In this document: one piece after another, positions 54,478 to 60,015 of the stretch
How the letters are laid out: every line of letters starts with the position of its first letter
Numbering within the stretch: position 1 is the stretch's first letter
IMG/VR virus record: IMGVR_UViG_3300044621_001273
Location: 1 to 60,015 of that record
Reading direction: 5' to 3' (one strand)
Source of the DNA: a virus
Length of the DNA stretch: 60,015 bases
Made by a program: the position numbers and the translations under genes
The notes under the pieces: generated by a model
What the model saw: only the letters and a program-made list of their open reading frames with translations
Told to the model about the DNA's origin: nothing
The model's database searches: none

Positions 54478-55353
54478 TCACCGAGCGCCGCCACTCATGT
54501 CATAGACAATCTTGCCTGCTCTGCGTGCCATTTCAATCTTTTCCATGTTGGCTTCAAATTCTTTGTCATTCATCTTCTGGATTTGACTTTCGTAAATCAC
54601 TCCATCAGACGCTTCCGTAGTTGGTGCAGTCTTACCAGCGCGTGTGTTGACAGCCATAGCTGCGCCTCTACTATCAGCCTTCTTAGCCTTGGCAATGCCC
54701 TTATCAGCCTTGTACAGATCGATAGCGCGTGCCGCAGCCTTGGCATCGTTGTCGTTCTCATACAGAGCCTGCTGCACCCATTTTGGTTGTTCTTCTACCC
54801 AATTATGGAATTCATCGTCTTCGCGGATGGTGTCGAAGTCTGGATGTAGACGCATCAGTTCTGCTTCAGCCTTTTGTCGCTGAGCTTGATGTTCCATCTC
54901 ATCAACTTTACGCATCCGTTCTTCTAACGAGCTTGATGTTTCCTTAGCCTTCTTGATGGCAATGGTTTCTACAATTTTGTAGACATCAGGATATTGCTCT
55001 GCCCAAGCACTGAGTTCTGTTTCACTCTTAGGCAGCTTGATTTCCTTCTTTGTTGTTGCTTCCAGTTGCTTTCTAAGCTCATCAATCTGAGTCTGAAGCT
55101 CTGTCTGTTGTTTCTGTGAATGACGCCTCAGATCGCCATAGCGCTTCTTGAATGTCTTTTCTTCAGCCGATGTAGGCTCTTCTCCGTCTTCATCTGTAGC
55201 AGCAACAACCTTGGTTGTTTCTTCTGTTGCAAATTGCTTCTGAAGCGCTTCAAGCTCTTCTTCATCTTTCTTGATGCGGTCTTCGTGTGTATTACGCCGC
55301 ATAGAAAATGAGGCCACTTTAACCGTCTGAGGGATAACAACTTCTGTAGACAT
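54478..55353 (-). CDS. Capsid scaffold / assembly protein
   Basis: The 291-aa acidic, coiled-coil protein contains EEKTFKKRYGDLRRHSQKQQ, a signature of podoviral scaffold proteins, then long charged helices and a C-terminal part NDKEFEANMEKIEMARRAGK ending in SGGAR. It would guide capsid assembly and leave before DNA entry. Order portal, (816-aa), scaffold, capsid is usual. Confidence 0.82.
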   Translation of the reverse strand: MSTEVVIPQTVKVASFSMRRNTHEDRIKKDEEELEALQKQFATEETTKVVAATDEDGEEPTSAEEKTFKKRYGDLRRHSQKQQTELQTQIDELRKQLEATTKKEIKLPKSETELSAWAEQYPDVYKIVETIAIKKAKETSSSLEERMRKVDEMEHQAQRQKAEAELMRLHPDFDTIREDDEFHNWVEEQPKWVQQALYENDNDAKAAARAIDLYKADKGIAKAKKADSRGAAMAVNTRAGKTAPTTEASDGVIYESQIQKMNDKEFEANMEKIEMARRAGKIVYDMSGGAR

Positions 55354-55474
55354 ATACTTTCCTTAACTTGGGGCTATCTGTAGCCAGCATAGGCTGGGGA
55401 AATAGGTAGCCAACAATGCGTCTTTTTGTTAATGGCTAGTTAGGACGCTCCAGAGCTAGCCTTGCTATTGTAGG
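55354..55474 (-). other. Gap between scaffold and the 816-aa gene
   Basis: The 121-nt gap holds small inverted repeats on the minus strand (GGCTAG/CTAGCC around GCTCTGGAGCGTCC, and CCAGC-CTAT-GCTGG) but no convincing promoter by eye (best TATGCT with a poor -35). Confidence 0.4.
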
Positions 55475-57925
55475 TTATTTAGAGGCGGCGATGCCTTTAC
55501 CTTTCTTTTTCTTGGCTGGGTATTGGCGCTTTGCTACTAAGCCGCCTTTGGCTGCTCCAAAAGGACCAGCAGGACCATCAAAAGAAGCAGAGAAAGGATC
55601 TGGTGTTGACTCCGGAGTACCAACACTGCTTTCAGTACCCCCGCCTCCTCTATCAATCATGTCTTGTCTTGCCTGTGCTTCAACGACAGCTTTATTTGTT
55701 GCTGTGTTAATATCAACACCAGAATTAACGTCTGAAAGAACCCTAGAAGCTGCTTTTCTTGCAATCTCATCGTTAACAACACCTGCATTTTGTACAGCAC
55801 TATATACAGTGCTAACAATAGATTGTTGTTCGTTGAAAGGAAGCCCTGGTGTTCTTGTTTCAACAGGAGCAGGAGGCTGTTCCTTACCCTTTAAAAACGC
55901 CGCTGCTTTTTGAGCAAGAGCAACCCCAGGGATAACAAAAGGAGCAGCTTTAGTTAGAAATGTATTGACTTTTCCTAACTGTTCATCTCTTTTTGCCGCT
56001 TCCTCAGGCGTCAAATCTCTACCAAGTTGCGGAGTATCGCTATACCCATAATCATCTTGTGTAGGCTTCTTCTTCTTAGCTTCTTCCTCATCAGCAGCTT
56101 GTCCAACCTTCTGCGCCTCTTCAGCACTCACTTGTGTGAAGCCTTCAGGAATAGGCGTCATAGGCTTACCATTGATGTGCGTAATGAACATCGTGGCACC
56201 TTCTTTGTTCTTGTAATAGCGAACATCAAAGGCAGGATTCTTAGGAGCCTTTGTCAAGTCTGTGCCGCTGCCGACATAGCCGCCAAAGGCCATCTTCATC
56301 TGATCATCGACATCACCGCCGTTGTTCTCGTTTTCCACTTCACCGAGGATGTCATCAATCTCACTCTCAAAGCCATCGTCTTCATAGGTGCTGTTGGACT
56401 CTTCACCAACTTCATCAGCATTGCCCATCTGACCAATGTCAGACATGCGTTGAATGCCTTTCTTGGCTTCATCACGCATTTTCATCAGGCGTTCTAGACC
56501 GATGAAGCGAACGACATCAGCGGGAATAACAAACTCACCTGGCGACAACTTAGCGTCTACGTCATCCCTGACTTCCTCAGGAAGAGAGCCGACAGGCACT
56601 TCGTTGCCGCTGACAGGATCGACGTTCATGCCTCCTTCTTGGAAGCCTGGGATAGTTGGTTTCATCATTCCACCTTTTGCAAATGTAGGACTAGTTTCGT
56701 CTTCAGGTTTTACTTTAAAAATAGGATCGTCTGGAACTGTTGTTTTAGCTTTTTTGGCAAGAACTAGAGGCCCTACTTGTATTACTTCTTCAGCAGATAT
56801 CACAGGAAAACCTGAAGACTTATCATAAAAATAACTGGCTCTATACGGATTCATCCCTACTTGTGACCACTCTTTATTATTCATGACTGTTTCTGCGTAT
56901 TCTTTGGCTTTTGCAGGATCATGTGGAACCCACTCTCCAAAAATACGAGCAATAGTGGCTTTCCCCATTCTTCCACCGCTAGCTAAAGGTTTTCTTCTAG
57001 CAATATCTAAAGCTGTCTTAGGATCGCTCTTAAATTCAACATCTTTCAATACGGCTGTTTTTGCATATCCAATAGCATTTCCAGACTTTTTAGTGCCGTC
57101 ATGAAGACTAACAATCCACGTATCGTAGTCATTATATGCTGGTATGTCTAATCTAGATGCAACCTTTGTCCCAGCCTCCAGTTTTAAATTAACTCCAACA
57201 ATACCTGTTTTTACTTGAGAGTCTTTAAGAGCACTGGCAATATCTTCAAACGAGGGCATGTCTGGAACTTTGTCAAAAGGTTTAATTGGTTGTTTTTCTA
57301 CAGACAAAGCCCTAAACTCAGTAGGAGAAATTTGTTTGTTATATAGTTTTTCAGCCGCATCTTCTATTTCTGGTAAAAGACTAGAACGCTGCTCAACTTT
57401 GCGAGAACTCCTCCACTGTTCTTTTTTTTCTGGTGTTATATTAAGAGCTTCAAAAACATCTTGCCCTTCTTTAGCAAGTTTTTTTGGTTCTGTTCCAAAT
57501 TTAGAAACGACATCATTAGCTTCTCTAACCAACAAACCTGATTTCTCTAGCCCAGAACCAACATCACCAACACCAGCCAAACCAACACCGGCCTTGCCCA
57601 CTTTAGGCACACCAGCCAACATAGCCAAATCAGCAACTTGTTGTTTTCTTCCTGCTTTCATTTCAGGCACATACGACGCTGTTCTACCAGCAAGCGGGTT
57701 AATACGCATAGGCATATTGCCATAGCTCATTTCATTTAGTTCTTCAGGGGCTTTTCCAAGAACTAAAGAACCTAGTCCTTGTCCTCCAATTAGAGGAACA
57801 GACTCAGGAACTTGTGCTTTATCTGCAAAATTTCTAGCAGCCATTAAAGCATCAGCAATGATTCCCATTCGCTCACTACGTGGCGTTGGTTTCATCTCTG
57901 CTTCTTTACGATCACCTAGTGGCAT
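55475..57925 (-). CDS. Large virion-associated protein with AKGG motifs (816 aa)
   Basis: The protein starts MPLGDRKEAEMKPTPRSERM. A middle domain (about residues 150-400) with DYDTWIVSLHDG, GEWVPHDPAKAKEYAE and VGMNPYRASYFYDK resembles the large-polyvalent-protein associated domains carried on phage internal proteins. Then come FAKGGMMKP, KLSPGEFVIPADVVRFIGLE (a frequent phage structural block), MAFGGYV, and a basic tail AAKGGLVAKRQYPAKKKKGK. Probably an internal protein delivered with DNA. It overlaps the next upstream gene by 14 nt. Confidence 0.65.
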   Translation of the reverse strand: MPLGDRKEAEMKPTPRSERMGIIADALMAARNFADKAQVPESVPLIGGQGLGSLVLGKAPEELNEMSYGNMPMRINPLAGRTASYVPEMKAGRKQQVADLAMLAGVPKVGKAGVGLAGVGDVGSGLEKSGLLVREANDVVSKFGTEPKKLAKEGQDVFEALNITPEKKEQWRSSRKVEQRSSLLPEIEDAAEKLYNKQISPTEFRALSVEKQPIKPFDKVPDMPSFEDIASALKDSQVKTGIVGVNLKLEAGTKVASRLDIPAYNDYDTWIVSLHDGTKKSGNAIGYAKTAVLKDVEFKSDPKTALDIARRKPLASGGRMGKATIARIFGEWVPHDPAKAKEYAETVMNNKEWSQVGMNPYRASYFYDKSSGFPVISAEEVIQVGPLVLAKKAKTTVPDDPIFKVKPEDETSPTFAKGGMMKPTIPGFQEGGMNVDPVSGNEVPVGSLPEEVRDDVDAKLSPGEFVIPADVVRFIGLERLMKMRDEAKKGIQRMSDIGQMGNADEVGEESNSTYEDDGFESEIDDILGEVENENNGGDVDDQMKMAFGGYVGSGTDLTKAPKNPAFDVRYYKNKEGATMFITHINGKPMTPIPEGFTQVSAEEAQKVGQAADEEEAKKKKPTQDDYGYSDTPQLGRDLTPEEAAKRDEQLGKVNTFLTKAAPFVIPGVALAQKAAAFLKGKEQPPAPVETRTPGLPFNEQQSIVSTVYSAVQNAGVVNDEIARKAASRVLSDVNSGVDINTATNKAVVEAQARQDMIDRGGGGTESSVGTPESTPDPFSASFDGPAGPFGAAKGGLVAKRQYPAKKKKGKGIAASK

Positions 57926-58133
57926 GTTGTATCTCTTCCTTCAAATACTTAAGCTGCTTGAGAGCTTGAATAAAGCCTTGTGCTCTGTAGATGTCAAGAG
58001 GCTCATGACTTTGTTCCATCTTCTTATGTTGCAGACTAATGGAATAGTTCAACATGTCGTCAAACGCTTCCCACATCTGCGTATCAGTCATACGTGTTAG
58101 CTTCTTAAGCCACGGCTTTTCTTGTGTTGTCAC
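57912..58133 (-). CDS. 73-aa late protein after the portal
   Basis: The product starts at GTG 58133 in a GTGA overlap with the portal stop (MTTQEKPWLKKLTRMTDTQM) and is helical (GFIQALKQLKYLKEEIQHAT). Small helical genes often follow portals; role unknown. Confidence 0.65.
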   Translation of the reverse strand: MTTQEKPWLKKLTRMTDTQMWEAFDDMLNYSISLQHKKMEQSHEPLDIYRAQGFIQALKQLKYLKEEIQHATR

Positions 58134-60015
58134 TGAGGTGCTCCCATTGTGGGAGGCGCAGCGCTAAAGCCTTGTTCACCCGGTGTAGCAGCAGCACCAA
58201 CACCAATGTTGCCACCACCCCCGCCTGTCATGTCAGACGGCGGAGGAGCGCCACCACCCGCTGCTGGAGCCTGCTGAGCCGGCGGTGCAGGCGGGTTCAT
58301 CTTCTGAAGAATAAAGGCTTGCTTAGCCGCCTCGTCCATGTTGTTAGACACCAAGTCAGGGTCCAAATCCATAGCTTTAGCAATTTCTCTGACGATGTAG
58401 GGGAACTTGGCAAAGGGAGCAAGAATGGGGTTCTGCACCACTTGCAAGAACTGAAGCAGACGTTGACTTCTGACCTCATTAGCTAGAAGCGATTCCGTTC
58501 CCCGTGCCTTCACCTCAAGATCACCAACAATATCCGGCGTAGGGTCAAACTGCATGTTGAAGGCGAAGAAGGACTCACCCAACGGACGCAGCAGATAGTC
58601 ATCAACGTTCTTAATCACTGTCTTGATGCTGCCGCTTGCAGCAGACATCAACATAGAGATGCCAGAGGCTGTTCTACCAACACCAGAGACACCAGTTTGT
58701 CCGTGTGCAAACGAAGGCAATCCTGTTGACTCATCAGCTAAAACACGAGCCTTATCAAACAGTTGCAAATTTTGAGCAGCTACGTTAGGAAACTGTGTTC
58801 CGAAGATGGCTTGACCTGGAGCACCGCCTTGACGACGGAACACCTTACCTGGATATACAGTGAGGTCTTGGCCGGGCACAAGGTTGGTCTCGTCCACCTC
58901 CAGCACCAGATTGCCAGACAGCACAGCATTGTCCACAGCCAGCCTCATGAAGCCATTCATCAGCGTTTGGCTATCATCCATGTTCTCAGCAACACCAACG
59001 CCAAAGAACGAGTATGGATTGAGTTCATATGGCACAGCATAGTAGGGAATGCGGGCAGGCTTGAACGGATTGATAACAAGCCTGATCACCTTGCCTTGGC
59101 TATACCAGATGTTGGCTTGAACTTCGACAGCGTCCTTCAATTCCTTGGGAACATCAATGTCGTTCTCTTCCAACATCTCAACATCAACAGAGCCCCAAAA
59201 CTCCAATACTTCCCAACGCTCCACTTCAGCGACAGGTGAATAGTCATTGAGATCGTCTTCCCACCATTCCTTGATGTAATTAGGCCCTTCGTTAATAAGG
59301 TTGTCAATGACTTTGTTACGGAACATTGGACGCTTCTTTAGAGCTAACAACTGAGACTTGCTCAGCTTGTGACGCTCGATAAAGTAGCCGCATTCGTCCA
59401 TGTTGGTAGCATCTGGATCAGGATAGCTATTGAATATGCTGACATGAGACGTCTGCGGCATAGTTTTGATGATGGGCTCATAGCCACCATCAGTGTTCCA
59501 CTTGGGATATTCTTTGTCTACAGCAAAGGGGCCTTTCATAACACCTGTGCCAAACAACGCCATTTCAAACGCTGTAGCACGCAGATGCTTGCTAGCACCA
59601 CTCTCCTCAAGTTGGTCCTTAATCTTCTTCTCCATCTTCTTAGCCGCTACCATTGCAGGGCTGAAGGTGATGGAGGTTGGTGTCTGTCCTGCCCCTTCCT
59701 TGACATCCAAGCCCTCAAGCGATTGCTTCAGAGGACCAAGACGCTCCATAAGGCTCTGTGGTGTTGCACCAGGAGGAAGCTCTTTGCCGTCTCCTTTATA
59801 GCCAAACAGAGCCCCTAAATCGGGCTCAGGAGCGCTTTGTTGGCCTTGTGCAGCCTGGGGGTTGGTGTCAATGTGAACGTGCTCTGCAACGCCTTCTGGT
59901 AGCGTTGTAGGCTCTACAGACAACGGGAAGCTGTTGTTAGCCAGCAGCACCTCGGTGATTTGTCCGTATGCTGCCAGAGTCTTTACCTTCGTAATCTTGA
60001 GGAAGACACGGCTCT
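58130..60015 (-). CDS. Portal protein, main part (N-terminus at the other contig end)
   Basis: This is the larger part of the ring-shaped portal. It has the helical clip and wing segments (VARGTE-like region, FNMQFDPTPDIVGDLEVKAR) and PYYAVPYELNPYSFFGVGVA, a conserved portal block. The C-terminus is Gly/Pro/Ala-rich (AAGGGAPPPSDMTGGGGG), probably flexible. Read through the overlap, codons continue at 147 down the left end to ATG 376 for about 704 residues. Confidence 0.9.
   Translation of the reverse strand, partial: SRVFLKITKVKTLAAYGQITEVLLANNSFPLSVEPTTLPEGVAEHVHIDTNPQAAQGQQSAPEPDLGALFGYKGDGKELPPGATPQSLMERLGPLKQSLEGLDVKEGAGQTPTSITFSPAMVAAKKMEKKIKDQLEESGASKHLRATAFEMALFGTGVMKGPFAVDKEYPKWNTDGGYEPIIKTMPQTSHVSIFNSYPDPDATNMDECGYFIERHKLSKSQLLALKKRPMFRNKVIDNLINEGPNYIKEWWEDDLNDYSPVAEVERWEVLEFWGSVDVEMLEENDIDVPKELKDAVEVQANIWYSQGKVIRLVINPFKPARIPYYAVPYELNPYSFFGVGVAENMDDSQTLMNGFMRLAVDNAVLSGNLVLEVDETNLVPGQDLTVYPGKVFRRQGGAPGQAIFGTQFPNVAAQNLQLFDKARVLADESTGLPSFAHGQTGVSGVGRTASGISMLMSAASGSIKTVIKNVDDYLLRPLGESFFAFNMQFDPTPDIVGDLEVKARGTESLLANEVRSQRLLQFLQVVQNPILAPFAKFPYIVREIAKAMDLDPDLVSNNMDEAAKQAFILQKMNPPAPPAQQAPAAGGGAPPPSDMTGGGGGNIGVGAAATPGEQGFSAAPPTMGAPQ
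59869..60015. repeat. Terminal overlap, right copy
   Basis: Matches 1-147 with two differences (T59900, G59999), both silent in the portal frame. See the left copy for interpretation. Confidence 0.9.

Overview
The window is the genome of a tailed bacteriophage of about 60 kb with a short, podovirus-like tail, given as a circularly permuted contig. The first 147 bases recur at the end (59869-60015) with two silent differences, so the unique unit is about 59,868 bp and the portal gene runs across the ends. The virion set has a portal, terminases, scaffold, HK97-type capsid, T7-like tail-tube adaptor and nozzle, long repetitive fibres and large internal virion proteins. No tail sheath or tape-measure gene was seen, and no phage RNA polymerase, so transcription is probably by the host enzyme. 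Host-derived clues (a GC-rich cassette with small-gene families common in Burkholderiales and their prophages) suggest a betaproteobacterial, probably freshwater, host; this is inference.

Layout. (1) 1-7169, minus strand: packaging genes (terL, a helix-turn-helix gene, terS) preceded by small basic proteins and minor virion proteins. (2) 7170-8710: the only long non-coding stretch, a divergent control region with repeated palindromes and 10-bp tandem arrays, a candidate replication origin. (3) 8711-16900, plus strand: many small early genes, most overlapping by 4 nt (ATGA); the first few are separated by nested-hairpin elements. Includes a GP88-like protein, a DUF932 protein and a foreign GC-rich cassette. 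(4) 16890-31378, plus strand: a tyrosine recombinase, then replication and nucleotide metabolism: primase-helicase, endonuclease VII, family A DNA polymerase, SSB, flap exonuclease, HNH nuclease, ThyX, C5 cytosine methyltransferase, MazG, class II ribonucleotide reductase, PhoH. (5) 31386-31639: tRNA-Arg(TCT), tRNA-Thr(TGT) and tRNA-Leu(TAA), then a bidirectional terminator. (6) 60015 down to 31689, minus strand: late genes in the order portal, large virion protein, scaffold, major capsid, fibres, tail, holins, lysozyme, internal virion proteins.

How it works together: the early strand makes its own dTTP (ThyX) and dNTPs (B12-dependent reductase), copies DNA with a T7-type replisome and modifies it. 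The late strand is driven by at least two good sigma70-like promoters (54447-54475 and 44483-44511) and builds and releases virions.

Most notable observations: a 294-nt group I intron interrupting the major capsid gene, with splice sites that restore a 356-aa protein; a free-standing HNH homing-type endonuclease placed directly before a giant fibre gene whose expected ATG is ATC; about 800 bp in which a cytosine methyltransferase and a second protein are encoded in two frames of the same DNA; three intergenic nested-hairpin elements with conserved outer and variable inner stems; and a tRNA-Thr with an abnormally long variable arm.
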